A stretch of 64,000 bases of DNA, taken from assembly GCF_035946055.1 (NCBI RefSeq), contig NZ_CP108364.1, positions 4,092,001 through 4,156,000 on the forward strand, read 5' to 3'. The notes under the pieces were generated by a model, which was not told the origin of the DNA, did no database searches, and saw nothing but the letters and a program-made list of their open reading frames with translations. The DNA is from Streptomyces sp. NBC_01341. Its GTDB lineage: Bacteria; Actinomycetota; Actinomycetes; Streptomycetales; Streptomycetaceae. The translations under genes were made by a program, and so were the position numbers. Shown here in pieces: positions 1-9,451 of this stretch (position 1 is its first letter; every line of letters starts with the position of its first letter).

Positions 1-940
1 TGAACTGGTAGAACTCCGGCAGTCCGCGCCCCGCGCAGAGCCAGGCCAGCCGGTCGCCGAGCATCGCGCCGGCCGCTGCCACGACGAAGACCAGAACGCC
101 GCCGCCGACCAGTACCGATGCCGAACCGGCGAGGACACCGGCGGCGGCGGTCAGGACCCAGCCCGGGTAGGGGTGGCGGTTGCGCCGGATCTCGGCGAGG
201 CGGCGGTAGGCCTCCTCCAGCGAGACCTCGACGTGCTCCGCCGTCGTGATGTCGTCGATCAGCTGGAACACCGCGGCCAGCCGGGTGTAGTCGGTGCCCC
301 GGCGGCGTACCGTCCGGCTCGCGGTCACGGGGTCGTCGACCAGCGACGGCTGGTGCGAGATCGACAGCAGGGTGAAGGTGACGGTCGGCTCGCAGCGGTC
401 GAGCCCGTAGGAGCGCGACACCGCGAACATGGCGGCCTCCACGTCCTCGGCCCCCTCGCCACCGGCGAGCAGCAACTCCCCGATACGGAGCGTCAGGTCG
501 AGCACGCGCGGTACGGCGGGACCCGAGTCGTCGGTCTTCTGCACCATCTCGGGAGCCGGACGGTCGAAGACCGGCATCCGCAGCATCGTGCGCATCCGGT
601 CCTGCCAGGGGGCCTCCTTGGTCAGCCGGACCATCGGAATGCCGTGCGCGGGGGTGAAGGCGGGCTGCTGCTGCGCGTTGTACCCGCTCGGCGGAACGAA
701 CGCGGACGACAGCGAGTCGGACGCCGAACCTCCCGCGGCCCCCGAAGCGGAACCTTGACCCGATCCCGAGGACGCCGAGGGATCGGTGTGCAGACCCGCT
801 GGAAGGGCGAATTCCGACGTGGGGTGGTCGTCCTCCTGCGGGGCCGCCGGCTGCTCCATACCGGCCGGTGGGACGAAGGCGCTGCGTGCCTCGTCGGACT
901 GGGGCTTCTGGTCCTCGGGACCGCCCTGTTCCGCCACCAC
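1..940 (-). CDS. ThrE-family threonine/serine exporter, N-terminal part (cut by window edge)
   Basis: About 313 codons are visible; the C-terminal membrane half lies beyond base 1. After a Ser/Gly/Pro-rich N-terminal stretch of about 100 residues comes the conserved cytoplasmic domain of the ThrE (DUF1212) family, seen as RIGELLLAGGEGAEDVEAAM and later SLEEAYRRLAEIRR. The first hydrophobic helices begin near the window edge. Family members export small hydroxy amino acids using the proton gradient. The GTG at 940 was chosen because AAGGA lies 10 bases upstream; a second GTG follows directly. It is downstream of ppa on the same strand but separated by a strong hairpin, so it is probably its own transcription unit. 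Substrate is inferred from the family only. Confidence 0.8.
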   Translation of the reverse strand, partial: MVAEQGGPEDQKPQSDEARSAFVPPAGMEQPAAPQEDDHPTSEFALPAGLHTDPSASSGSGQGSASGAAGGSASDSLSSAFVPPSGYNAQQQPAFTPAHGIPMVRLTKEAPWQDRMRTMLRMPVFDRPAPEMVQKTDDSGPAVPRVLDLTLRIGELLLAGGEGAEDVEAAMFAVSRSYGLDRCEPTVTFTLLSISHQPSLVDDPVTASRTVRRRGTDYTRLAAVFQLIDDITTAEHVEVSLEEAYRRLAEIRRNRHPYPGWVLTAAAGVLAGSASVLVGGGVLVFVVAAAGAMLGDRLAWLCAGRGLPEFYQF

Positions 941-1017
941 TCGACCTCGTTCCTTCTCGACCGCCCGTCCTGGGAGCGCTTCTGCCCAGTATGTGCACGG
1001 ACATGGGCCGTCACGCG

Positions 1018-1054
1018 CGACGGGCGGCACACCGGTGAAGTGTGCCGCCCGTCG
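1018..1054 (-). terminator. hairpin terminator after ppa
   Basis: A 15-bp perfect stem with a 7-base loop: arms 1018-1032 and 1040-1054 (core CGGGCGGCACAC / GTGTGCCGCCCG). It lies just past the ppa stop and before the exporter gene. There is no T run, as is usual for actinobacterial terminators. Confidence 0.75.
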
Positions 1055-1136
1055 GTAGTGCGGTCAGCGGGCCTGATCGGCCCCGAGCTCCGCGATCCCT
1101 GCCGTCCCGCCGGTAAGCGGAACCGGAAGGATCACG

Positions 1137-1631
1137 TCAGTGCGCGCCGCCCTGCGCCTCGAGACGCTTGTAGGAGGCCTCGATCTCGGCCTCGGCCTCG
1201 GTGCGGCCGACCCAGTCGGCGCCCTCGACGGACTTGCCCGGCTCCAGGTCCTTGTAGACCTCGAAGAAGTGCTGGATCTCCAGGCGGTCGAACTCCGACA
1301 CGTGGTGGATGTCCCGGAGGTGCTCCACCCGGGGGTCGGACGCGGGGACGCACAGCAGCTTGTCGTCGCCGCCCGCCTCGTCGGTCATCCGGAACATGCC
1401 GATGGCACGGCACTTGATGAGGCATCCGGGGAAGGTCGGCTCGTCCAGGATGACCAGCGCGTCCAGCGGGTCGCCGTCCTCGCCGAGGGTGTTCTCGACG
1501 AAGCCGTAGTCGGCCGGGTAGCTGGTCGAGGTGAAGAGTCGACGGTCCAGGCGGATCCGACCGGTCTCGTGGTCCACCTCGTACTTGTTCCGCGAACCCT
1601 TCGGGATCTCGATGGTGACGTCGAACTCCAC
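1137..1631 (-). CDS. ppa: inorganic pyrophosphatase
   Basis: A soluble family I pyrophosphatase of 164 residues that hydrolyses the pyrophosphate released by biosynthetic reactions. The metal-binding signature DGDPLD is at residues 52-57, and the conserved N-terminal IEIPKGSRNKYE and YGF motifs are intact. Length is normal for the bacterial family. I chose the GTG at 1631 because GGAGGAG sits six bases upstream; an in-frame ATG further upstream lies inside that ribosome binding site. It is divergent from dacB (87 bases between starts) and ends at a strong hairpin, so it is probably monocistronic. Confidence 0.97.
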   Translation of the reverse strand: MEFDVTIEIPKGSRNKYEVDHETGRIRLDRRLFTSTSYPADYGFVENTLGEDGDPLDALVILDEPTFPGCLIKCRAIGMFRMTDEAGGDDKLLCVPASDPRVEHLRDIHHVSEFDRLEIQHFFEVYKDLEPGKSVEGADWVGRTEAEAEIEASYKRLEAQGGAH

Positions 1632-1717
1632 GGGTGGCTCCTCCATGATCAACACATACGACTGGTGGTTAAGTGTCCCTCACGCAGACGAGTGCTCGCG
1701 AAAGGGGCTGGTCAACG

Positions 1718-3202
1718 GTGACCGAGCCGGTGCGTAAACCGACGGAGGAACCGCTGAGCAGGTGGGGCGGGTGGAAAGCCCCGCACTTCCTGAAGCGCGG
1801 GCGCGCGTCCGGGGACCGCCTGCTCGTCGCAGGCTCCGCGGTGCTCGGCCTGGTGGTCGCAGCCGGTGCCGTGCTGGCCGCCGGCCCCTGGGACTCCGGT
1901 CAGCGTAAGGCCGAGCGGGACCGTGCAGCCGTCCAGCGGCACTCAGGTGGCGTACATCACCAGGGGGACTCGCCCGACGGGCCGGCCCCGGCGGCCAGTG
2001 CCCCGGCCGTCCTGAGCGCTCTGGGCGACACGGCGGGCCTCACCACCCCGGCGGGTGCGAAGGGCCTGGAGGCCGTGCTCACCCCCCTGTTGGACGTACC
2101 CGACCTCGGGACCGTACGCAGCGGGGTGGTCATCGACGCGGCGACCGGCAAACAGCTGTACGCCCGCGGCGCCACGACCCCCATGACCCCCGCGTCCACG
2201 GTGAAGATCGCCACGACCGCCGCCGCCCTCTCGGCCCTGGGGCCGGATCACCGCATCGCCACGACGGTCCGCGTGTCACCGGATGCCCGCACCCTCACCC
2301 TCGTGGGCGGCGGCGACCCCACGCTCGACAGGACGGCCCTGCGCTCCCTGGCCGCCGACGCGGCGCGCGCCCTGCGGGACGCCGGAGCCGGGCCCGTCCG
2401 GCTGACGTACGACACCTCGCGCTACTCCGGCCCCGCGCTGCACTCCATCGGCCCCAACGAGAACATCGCCCCCGTCAGCGCGCTCATGACCGACGAGGGC
2501 CGCCTCGACGGCAGCGACCGGGGACCCGCGCCCCGCACGGACGATCCCGCCCGCGACACCGCTGACACCTTCGCCGCCGCGTTGGAGAAGGCGGGTGTCG
2601 CCACCCGCTCCACACCTTCGTCCGGACGGGTGGTAGCGGGCTCGCGGACCGTGGCGACCCACCTGTCGAAGCCGCTCTCCGCGCTCGTCGAGCGCGCCCT
2701 GACGAACAGCGACAACGACATCGCCGAGGCCCTGGCCCGTCAGACCGCGCTGAAGGCCGGGGAGCCCGCCTCCTTCGCCGGGAGCCGCCGGGCCGTCACC
2801 GCCCGGCTGAAGGCGCTCGGGCTGCCGATGGGCGGCGCGGCCCTCGCCGACGGCAGCGGTCTCGACCGGGCCGACAAGGTGACGGCGGGCCTCCTGGCCG
2901 GGCTGCTCGCCCGCGCGGCCGATCCGGACCACCCGGAACTGCGCACGGTCCTCACGGGCCTGCCCGTCGCCGGATTCAGCGGCACCCTCGGGGCCCGCTA
3001 CACGCCCACGTCCGGCGGCACCGGCCTGATCCGGGCCAAGACGGGCACCCTGACCGGAGTCAACAGCCTCGCCGGCACCGTGGTCGACGCGAAGGGCCGG
3101 CTCCTCGCCTTCGCCTTCCTGGCCTCGGGCACCACGTCCCCGGACGGCGCACAGGCCTCTCTGGACGCACTGGCCACCGCGCTCGTCAAAGGCACCCGGT
3201 GA
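1718..3202 (+). CDS. dacB: D-alanyl-D-alanine carboxypeptidase/endopeptidase (PBP4 type)
   Basis: A 494-residue class C penicillin-binding protein that trims or cleaves peptide cross-links in peptidoglycan. A short cytoplasmic N-terminus is followed by one hydrophobic helix at about residues 34-55, so the enzyme is anchored in the membrane with the catalytic domain outside. The SxxK nucleophile motif is STVK (S160-K163), the second motif is SDN within TNSDNDIAEAL, and the third is KTG in AKTGTLTG near the C-terminus. All three active-site motifs are present. The GTG at 1718 has AAGGGG nine bases upstream. It is followed after 48 bases by the zincin gene, and the pair with tilS, hpt and ftsH is a conserved Streptomyces order. 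Confidence 0.93.
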   Translation: MTEPVRKPTEEPLSRWGGWKAPHFLKRGRASGDRLLVAGSAVLGLVVAAGAVLAAGPWDSGQRKAERDRAAVQRHSGGVHHQGDSPDGPAPAASAPAVLSALGDTAGLTTPAGAKGLEAVLTPLLDVPDLGTVRSGVVIDAATGKQLYARGATTPMTPASTVKIATTAAALSALGPDHRIATTVRVSPDARTLTLVGGGDPTLDRTALRSLAADAARALRDAGAGPVRLTYDTSRYSGPALHSIGPNENIAPVSALMTDEGRLDGSDRGPAPRTDDPARDTADTFAAALEKAGVATRSTPSSGRVVAGSRTVATHLSKPLSALVERALTNSDNDIAEALARQTALKAGEPASFAGSRRAVTARLKALGLPMGGAALADGSGLDRADKVTAGLLAGLLARAADPDHPELRTVLTGLPVAGFSGTLGARYTPTSGGTGLIRAKTGTLTGVNSLAGTVVDAKGRLLAFAFLASGTTSPDGAQASLDALATALVKGTR

Positions 3203-3250
3203 GCGGCTGACACCCCACCACGGGACGACCACCTCACGTACGGTTGACGC

Positions 3251-4396
3251 ATGACGAGCATCGGTGGTGCCGAGATGGTCGACTGGAATCTCGCGGTCGC
3301 GACCGCGACCAGGTTCGTGAGGCCGGGTCCCGAGATCAGCCGTGAGGAGGCCCGCGCCGTCGTCGCCGAACTCCGTCGGCACGCCAAGGCCTCGGAGGAA
3401 CACGTCCGTTCGTTCACGCGGATGATCCCGGAGGGCCACGAGCCCGAGGACACACCGGTCCTGGTCGTCGACCGGGCCGGATGGATCAGGGCCAACGTCG
3501 CGGGGTTCCGCGAACTGCTGCGACCGCTGCTGGCGAAGATGCAGGACCGCCGCGGCGGAGGGCCCGGCGGAGCCGTTATCGGCGCGGTCGGCGGCAAGGT
3601 GACCGGCGTCGAGCTGGGCATGCTGCTGTCGTTCCTCGCCTCCCGGGTCCTCGGACAGTACGAGACGTTCGCCCCGGCCACCCGGGAGTTCCCCGCGTCG
3701 TCCAAGGGCGGCGGCAGACTGCTGCTCGTGGCCCCCAATATCGTCCACGTCGAGCGTGAACTCGGGGTCGATCCGCACGACTTCAGGCTCTGGGTGGCCC
3801 TTCACGAGGAGACCCACCGCACCCAGTTCACCGGGGTCCCCTGGCTCCGGGACCACCTGCGGGGCGAGATCCAGTCCTTCCTCGACGAGACCGACGTCGA
3901 CCCGATGACCGTCCTCGAACGACTCCGGGAGGCCGTGCAGACCTTCTCCGGCGGCAGCCGTCCCGAGGGCGAGCGGGGGGAGGAGGGCGACGACAGCGGC
4001 CGCAGTCTCGTCGAGCTCGTCCAGACCCCTTCCCAGCGGGAGATCCTGGGCCGGCTCACCGCGGTGATGTCCCTGCTCGAAGGGCACGCGGACTTCGTCA
4101 TGGACGGTGTGGGCCCCGACGTGGTGTCCTCCGTCGCAGAGATCAGGGAGAAGTTCCAGCAGCGCAGGGCGCGCGGGGCGAGCCGGCTCGACATGGCGCT
4201 CCGCAAACTCCTGGGGCTGGACGCGAAGCTGCGGCAGTACCGCGACGGCGAGAAGTTCGTCCGGGCCGTCGTCGAGGAGGTCGGCATGGACGGGTTCAAC
4301 CGGGTGTGGACGTCGCCCAACACCCTTCCCACGAAGGCCGAGATCGCCGCTCCGGCGGACTGGGTGGCGCGGGTGCACCGTAAGGCAGATTCGTGA
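3251..4396 (+). CDS. zinc-dependent metalloprotease, DUF2342/zincin_2 family
   Basis: A 381-residue protein with a zincin-like HExxH motif, HEETH at residues 185-189, and no obvious signal peptide or transmembrane segment. Proteins of this actinobacterial family are often labelled coenzyme F420 biosynthesis-associated, but no enzymatic substrate is established. A charged low-complexity patch (residues about 235-255) separates the metal site from the C-terminal helical part. A TACGGT hexamer six bases before the ATG suggests that it may be transcribed without a leader. It sits between dacB and tilS in the conserved block. Role unknown; protease activity is inferred from the motif. Confidence 0.85.
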   Translation: MTSIGGAEMVDWNLAVATATRFVRPGPEISREEARAVVAELRRHAKASEEHVRSFTRMIPEGHEPEDTPVLVVDRAGWIRANVAGFRELLRPLLAKMQDRRGGGPGGAVIGAVGGKVTGVELGMLLSFLASRVLGQYETFAPATREFPASSKGGGRLLLVAPNIVHVERELGVDPHDFRLWVALHEETHRTQFTGVPWLRDHLRGEIQSFLDETDVDPMTVLERLREAVQTFSGGSRPEGERGEEGDDSGRSLVELVQTPSQREILGRLTAVMSLLEGHADFVMDGVGPDVVSSVAEIREKFQQRRARGASRLDMALRKLLGLDAKLRQYRDGEKFVRAVVEEVGMDGFNRVWTSPNTLPTKAEIAAPADWVARVHRKADS

Positions 4397-4586
4397 TCAT
4401 GGCCCCTCGGGTTGCATGAGATTGACCCTCTTATCACCCATCCGAGGGACCATGGGGGCATGGGAAGGCGTGCAATGCTCGATGGACAGCTTGGCTCTGT
4501 CACCATCGACGCACTCTGAGTGACGGGACCCCGTCCCGGCCACGCTCCGAGGCGCCCCCCAAAACCTCACCCGAAGGGCACCGGAC

Positions 4587-5660
4587 ATGGGTCCCCATCC
4601 TGCGGTCGCGGCGATACGCCTGGCGGTCCGCCGCGTACTCCACGACGTCGTCACCGAACACAACCGTCACGCCGGGCAGACCGGCCACGCCGAGTTCGCC
4701 GAGGCCGGTGCGGGCGGGAGGCGTTCCGGGCTCCCCGAGCGGCCCGACACCCCGCTGGTGCTCGTCGCCTGCTCCGGCGGCGCCGACTCCATGGCCCTCG
4801 CCTCCGCCCTCGCCTTCGAGTCGCGCAAACTCCCGGTCCGCGCGGGCGGCATCACCGTCGACCACAACCTCCAGCCCGGCTCGGACCTCCGGGCCGACGA
4901 GGTCGTCGCCCGGCTCGCCGAGATGCACCTCGACCCCGTCGAGGCCGTCGCCGTGCGGGTGGGCCGTGACGGCGGTCCGGAAGCCGCCGCCCGTGACGCC
5001 CGCTACGCCGCCCTGGACGCCGCCGCCGAGCGTCACGGCGCTGCCGCCGTCCTCCTCGGGCACACCCGTGACGACCAGGCCGAGACCGTACTGCTGGGCC
5101 TGGCCCGCGGTTCGGGCATCCGCTCGCTCTCCGGGATGGCCGCGGCCTCCGGCCCCGCCGGCCGTTACCGCCGGCCCTTCCTCCAGCTCGACCGGCAGAC
5201 CGCCCGCAAAGCCTGCCTGGTCCAGTCGATCCCCGTCTGGGACGACCCTCACAACATCGACCCCGCGTACACCCGCTCCCGGCTCCGCCACGAAGGTCTG
5301 CCCGCGCTGGAGAAGGCGCTGGGCAAGGGAGTGGTGGAGGCCCTCGCCCGCACGGCCCAGCTCTCCCGCGACGACGCGGACGCCCTCGACACCTGGGCCA
5401 CCGAGGCCGCCCGCTCGGTCCTGGACGACGCCGGACGGCTGGAGTGCGCCAAGCTCTCGGTCCTGCCCCCCGCGGTGCGCCGCCGGGTGCTGCGCCGGGC
5501 GGTCATCGACGCGGGGTCCCCGGCGGGTTCGCTCTTCGCCCGCCACATCGAGGAAGTCGACCGGCTGATCACCGGCTGGCGGGGCCAGGGCGGCATCAAC
5601 CTGCCCGGACGCGTCGAGGTCCGGCGCCAGGGTGGCAGACTGGTCATCCGGCAGAGCTGA
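4587..5660 (+). CDS. tilS: tRNA(Ile)-lysidine synthase
   Basis: A 357-residue PP-loop ATPase that converts the wobble cytidine of the CAU-anticodon isoleucine tRNA to lysidine, making it read AUA. The ATP-binding PP-loop SGGADS is at residues 63-68, followed by the family motifs GHTRDDQAETVLLGL and RPFL. The ATG at 4587 is preceded by a GGGCACCGG context with only a weak ribosome binding site. The gene follows a 190-base gap after the zincin gene and is followed by hpt, the classical tilS-hpt-ftsH order found across bacteria. Confidence 0.95.
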   Translation: MGPHPAVAAIRLAVRRVLHDVVTEHNRHAGQTGHAEFAEAGAGGRRSGLPERPDTPLVLVACSGGADSMALASALAFESRKLPVRAGGITVDHNLQPGSDLRADEVVARLAEMHLDPVEAVAVRVGRDGGPEAAARDARYAALDAAAERHGAAAVLLGHTRDDQAETVLLGLARGSGIRSLSGMAAASGPAGRYRRPFLQLDRQTARKACLVQSIPVWDDPHNIDPAYTRSRLRHEGLPALEKALGKGVVEALARTAQLSRDDADALDTWATEAARSVLDDAGRLECAKLSVLPPAVRRRVLRRAVIDAGSPAGSLFARHIEEVDRLITGWRGQGGINLPGRVEVRRQGGRLVIRQS

Positions 5661-5742
5661 TGCGCAAGCGGCTGACGTGCAGGCGAGACGCCGGTCCGGC
5701 CCGGGGAACAGTCCGGAGCGGCAGGCAGAGAAAGAGACGCGG

Positions 5743-6297
5743 GTGAACGAGAAGGACATGGGCACCGACCTTCAGTCGGTGCTCCTCACCAAGGAAGAGA
5801 TCGACGCGAAGCTCGCGGAGCTGGCAGCGAAGATCGACGCGGAGTACGCGGGCAAGGACCTGCTCATCGTCGGCGTGCTCAAGGGCGCGGTGATGGTCAT
5901 GGCGGATCTGGCCCGCGCGCTGTCCACCCCCGTCACCATGGACTGGATGGCAGTCTCGTCCTACGGCGCGGGCACCCAGTCCTCGGGCGTCGTCCGGATC
6001 CTCAAGGACCTCGACACCGACATCAAGGGCAAGCACGTCCTGATCGTCGAGGACATCATCGACTCCGGTCTGACGCTGTCCTGGCTCCTGACCAACCTCG
6101 GCTCGCGCGAGCCCGCGAGCCTGGAGGTCTGCACCCTGCTCCGCAAGCCGGACGCCGCGAAGGTCGCGATCGACGTGAAGTGGGTCGGCTTCGACATTCC
6201 CAACGAGTTCGTCGTCGGCTACGGCCTGGATTACGCGGAGAAGTACCGCAACCTCCCCTTCGTCGGCACGCTGGCCCCCCACGTCTACGGAGGCTGA
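5743..6297 (+). CDS. hpt: hypoxanthine phosphoribosyltransferase
   Basis: A 184-residue purine salvage enzyme that joins hypoxanthine or guanine to PRPP to form IMP or GMP. The PRPP-binding loop VEDIIDSGLTL is intact, as are the family stretches LLIVGVLKGAVMVMADLAR and WVGFDIPNEFVVGYGLDYAE. The GTG at 5743 (reading NEKDMGTDLQ) is the most likely start; an ATG five codons later has no room for a ribosome binding site. It lies 82 bases after tilS and 210 bases before ftsH, probably cotranscribed with tilS. Confidence 0.95.
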   Translation: MNEKDMGTDLQSVLLTKEEIDAKLAELAAKIDAEYAGKDLLIVGVLKGAVMVMADLARALSTPVTMDWMAVSSYGAGTQSSGVVRILKDLDTDIKGKHVLIVEDIIDSGLTLSWLLTNLGSREPASLEVCTLLRKPDAAKVAIDVKWVGFDIPNEFVVGYGLDYAEKYRNLPFVGTLAPHVYGG

Positions 6298-6317
6298 TAC
6301 GCCGGGCGCCCGGGGGC

Positions 6318-6335
6318 CCGGCCGAATCCGGCCGG
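6318..6335 (+). terminator. possible hairpin after hpt
   Basis: CCGGCC (6318-6323) and GGCCGG (6330-6335) form a short G/C stem with a six-base loop, 20 bases after the hpt stop. Stem length is modest and there is no T run, so termination is uncertain. Confidence 0.35.
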
Positions 6336-6507
6336 ACTCCCGGGAACACTTGCGGCGTTCGGGCCGTTGGATCCCCTGAAGACGAGTTTGCCGGACGTCC
6401 CCTGCGGTCGCGGGTGACAATGCTGGGGTACCGTCCGAAGAACAGTCTTTTCTCACAGCAGCATTTACCTACGGGCAGGAGGGACGGGGCGACTTCGCTC
6501 CGTATGG

Positions 6508-8556
6508 ATGGACGTGAAGCGATACTTCCGTGGGCCGGTCATGTGGATCGTGCTGGCCGTCCTCGCCGTGGTCGTGCTGATGCAGGTCGTCGGCTCGTCC
6601 GGCGGCTACAAGACGGTGGACACCGGCAAGGTGATCCAGGCGATCAGCAAGAACCAGGTGGAGCAGGCCAAGCTGACCACCGGTGACGAACAAATCCTGA
6701 AGATCGAGCTGAAGGACAAGCAGAAACTCGAGGGCGAGTCCGGCAGCAAGTTCCAGGCGAGCTACATCGGCGACCAGGGTGTCCAGCTCGCCGACACGCT
6801 GCAGAAGAAGTTCGAGAGCGGTGACATCGACAAGGGCTACACGGTCTCGCCGTCGAAGCAGTCCCCGTTCGTGTCGATCCTTCTTTCCCTGCTGCCCTTC
6901 GTACTGATCGTGGTCGTCTTCCTGTTTCTGATGAATCAGATGCAGGGCGGCGGTTCCAAGGTCATGCAGTTCGGCAAGTCCAAGGCGAAGCTGATCACCA
7001 AGGACACGCCGAAGACGACGTTCGCCGATGTGGCGGGGTCGGACGAGGCTGTCGAGGAACTGTACGAGATCAAGGAATTCCTCCAGGAGCCGGCGAAGTT
7101 CCAGGCCGTCGGCGCCAAGATCCCCAAGGGTGTCCTGCTGTACGGGCCGCCCGGTACGGGCAAGACGCTGCTCGCCCGCGCCGTCGCGGGCGAGGCGGGT
7201 GTGCCGTTCTACTCGATCTCCGGTTCCGACTTCGTCGAGATGTTCGTCGGTGTCGGTGCCTCCCGTGTCCGTGACCTCTTCGAGCAGGCCAAGGCGAACG
7301 CCCCGGCGATCGTCTTCGTCGACGAGATCGACGCAGTCGGCCGGCACCGCGGTGCCGGAATGGGCGGCGGTCACGACGAGCGCGAGCAGACGCTCAACCA
7401 GCTGCTCGTCGAGATGGACGGCTTCGACGTGAAGGGCGGCGTCATCCTGATCGCCGCCACGAACCGGCCGGACATCCTGGACCCGGCGCTGCTGCGTCCC
7501 GGACGCTTCGACCGGCAGATCGCCGTCGACCGCCCGGACATGCAGGGCCGTCTCGAGATCCTCAAGGTGCACAAGAAGGGCAAGCCGGTCGCGGATGACG
7601 TCGACCTCAACGCGGTCGCGCGTCGGACGCCCGGCTTCACCGGTGCGGACCTGTCGAACGTGCTGAACGAAGCGGCGCTCCTCACGGCGCGCAGCAACAA
7701 GAAGCTGATCGACAACTCCATGCTGGACGAGGCCATCGACCGCGTCGTGGCGGGCCCGCAGAAGCGGACCCGGATCATGTCCGAGAAGGAAAAGAAGATC
7801 ACCGCGTACCACGAGGGCGGACACGCCCTGGTCGCGGCGGCTTCCCCCCAGTCGGACCCGGTCCACAAGATCACGATCCTCTCCCGCGGCCGCGCCCTCG
7901 GTTACACGATGGTGCTCCCGGAGGAGGACAAGTACTCCACGACCCGCAACGAGATGCTCGACCAGCTGGCGTACATGCTGGGCGGGCGTGCGGCCGAGGA
8001 GCTGGTCTTCCACGACCCGACGACCGGCGCTGCGAACGACATCGAGAAGGCCACTGCCACGGCCCGCGCGATGGTCACGCAGTACGGCATGACCGAGCGT
8101 CTGGGCGCGATCAAGTTCGGTGGCGACAACACCGAGCCCTTCGTGGGCCGTGAGATGGGCCACCAGCGCGATTACTCGGAAGAGGTCGCGGCGCTCGTCG
8201 ACGAAGAGGTCAAGAAGCTCATCGAGACCGCGCACAACGACGCGTGGGAGATTCTCGTCGAGAATCGCGACATCCTCGACGCCCTGGTCCTCGAGCTTCT
8301 CGAGAAGGAGACGCTCGGCAAGGAGCAGATCGCCGAGATCTTCGCCCCGATCGTGAAGCGTCCGGCCCGTCCGGCGTGGACCGGCTCGGCCCGGCGTACC
8401 CCGTCGACGCGACCGCCCGTGCTCTCACCCAAGGAGCTGGCCCTCACCAACGGCAGCGCCAACGGGTCGGCCACCCCGGAGATCGCCCCGACGGACATGT
8501 CGAAGAACAACGGCACGTCCACCGAGGCCCTCCCCGAGGACCGCCCCGAGAGCTAG
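6508..8556 (+). CDS. ftsH: ATP-dependent zinc metalloprotease FtsH
   Basis: A 682-residue membrane AAA+ protease that degrades misfolded and short-lived membrane and cytosolic proteins. Two hydrophobic segments (about residues 11-28 and 120-142) flank a small extracytoplasmic domain. The AAA module has Walker A GPPGTGKT at 213-220 and the Walker B/VDEIDAVG motif, followed by the second region of homology. The protease zinc site is HEGGH at 435-439. The C-terminal 80 residues are polar, Ser/Asn/Pro-rich and probably disordered. The ATG at 6508 is the first start matching the family; the nearest GGAGGG is too far upstream to serve as a normal ribosome binding site. A 210-base region upstream probably holds its own promoter. 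Confidence 0.96.
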   Translation: MDVKRYFRGPVMWIVLAVLAVVVLMQVVGSSGGYKTVDTGKVIQAISKNQVEQAKLTTGDEQILKIELKDKQKLEGESGSKFQASYIGDQGVQLADTLQKKFESGDIDKGYTVSPSKQSPFVSILLSLLPFVLIVVVFLFLMNQMQGGGSKVMQFGKSKAKLITKDTPKTTFADVAGSDEAVEELYEIKEFLQEPAKFQAVGAKIPKGVLLYGPPGTGKTLLARAVAGEAGVPFYSISGSDFVEMFVGVGASRVRDLFEQAKANAPAIVFVDEIDAVGRHRGAGMGGGHDEREQTLNQLLVEMDGFDVKGGVILIAATNRPDILDPALLRPGRFDRQIAVDRPDMQGRLEILKVHKKGKPVADDVDLNAVARRTPGFTGADLSNVLNEAALLTARSNKKLIDNSMLDEAIDRVVAGPQKRTRIMSEKEKKITAYHEGGHALVAAASPQSDPVHKITILSRGRALGYTMVLPEEDKYSTTRNEMLDQLAYMLGGRAAEELVFHDPTTGAANDIEKATATARAMVTQYGMTERLGAIKFGGDNTEPFVGREMGHQRDYSEEVAALVDEEVKKLIETAHNDAWEILVENRDILDALVLELLEKETLGKEQIAEIFAPIVKRPARPAWTGSARRTPSTRPPVLSPKELALTNGSANGSATPEIAPTDMSKNNGTSTEALPEDRPES

Positions 8557-8615
8557 CCCCTGCCCGATCCGGTTGCGGCCCCTGTCACGGGGGCTCCACC
8601 GGGCCCGGAATGGAT

Positions 8616-8657
8616 GCCGCGCCCCCCAGGTTCTAGCCTGTGGGGGCGCGGCTTTTT
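8616..8657 (+). terminator. Rho-independent terminator after ftsH
   Basis: The arms at 8616-8630 and 8637-8652 pair almost perfectly (GCCGCGCCCCC with GGGGGCGCGGC) and are followed by TTTTT. A true poly-T terminator is uncommon in such G/C-rich DNA. It separates ftsH from folE. Confidence 0.85.
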
Positions 8658-8739
8658 CGTACGGCCCGCGCAGTGCCTGCCGTGTTCCGTGAGTCAGGGC
8701 GGGCCCGCGCATGTGACTGCACAGAGGAACGAGGCACAG

Positions 8740-9345
8740 ATGACCGACCCGGTGACGCTGGACGGGCAGGGTTCGATCGGCGTATTCGACGAGAAGAGGG
8801 CCGAGTCCGCTGTACGGGAGCTCCTCATCGCGGTCGGAGAGGACCCGGACCGTGAAGGGCTGCGGGAGACTCCGGGCCGGGTGGCACGTGCGTACAAGGA
8901 GATATTCGCGGGTCTCCACCAGGAGCCCGAGGACGTGCTGACCACGACGTTCGACCTCGGCCACGACGAGATGGTGCTGGTCAAGGACATCGAGGTGTTC
9001 AGTACCTGCGAGCACCACCTGGTGCCCTTCCGGGGTGTCGCGCACGTCGGATACATCCCGGCGACCAGCGGCAAGATCACGGGGCTGTCCAAGCTGGCCA
9101 GGCTGGTCGACGTCTATGCCCGGCGGCCGCAGGTGCAGGAGCGGCTCACCACCCAGATCGCCGAGTCGCTGATGGCGATCCTGGAGCCGCGCGGGGTCAT
9201 CGTGGTCGTCGAGTGCGAGCACATGTGCATGTCCATGCGTGGCATCCGCAAGCCGGGGGCGAAGACCATCACGTCCGCGGTGCGCGGCCAGCTGCGGGAC
9301 TCGGCCACGCGCGCCGAGGCGATGAGCCTCATCATGGCGCGCTGA
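8740..9345 (+). CDS. folE: GTP cyclohydrolase I
   Basis: A 201-residue enzyme that opens GTP to 7,8-dihydroneopterin triphosphate, the first step of tetrahydrofolate synthesis. The zinc-site motif CEHHLVPF and the family motifs GLSKLAR and VVVECEHMCMSMRGI are intact. The ATG at 8740 (reading TDPVTLDGQG) is preceded by GAGG-type sequence. The other folate genes (folP, folB, folK) lie 1 to 4 kb downstream on the opposite strand, so this region encodes most of the pterin branch. A terminator precedes it, so it has its own promoter. Confidence 0.96.
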   Translation: MTDPVTLDGQGSIGVFDEKRAESAVRELLIAVGEDPDREGLRETPGRVARAYKEIFAGLHQEPEDVLTTTFDLGHDEMVLVKDIEVFSTCEHHLVPFRGVAHVGYIPATSGKITGLSKLARLVDVYARRPQVQERLTTQIAESLMAILEPRGVIVVVECEHMCMSMRGIRKPGAKTITSAVRGQLRDSATRAEAMSLIMAR

Positions 9346-9451
9346 CCCGGAGTCCGGCGCGGGCGCGGAGTGCCGATGAGTCCGGGCGGCGGGGGGAGTC
9401 GACCCTAGTGAGGGTGGCCGAGAGGCCACACTCACACGGACAGGAGTTCTC

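Noticed and set aside
622..1032. Minus-strand frame starting in the ppa downstream region
   Set aside because: It is very Arg/Ser/Pro rich, runs out of frame through the ThrE-type gene and lacks any motif.
2276..4378. Long minus-strand open frame opposite dacB and the zincin gene
   Set aside because: It is antisense to two clear genes and rich in Gly/Arg/His as expected for a G/C-bias shadow.
6298..6507. Regulatory RNA before ftsH
   Set aside because: Only a short G/C stem was seen; no conserved structure could be recognised.
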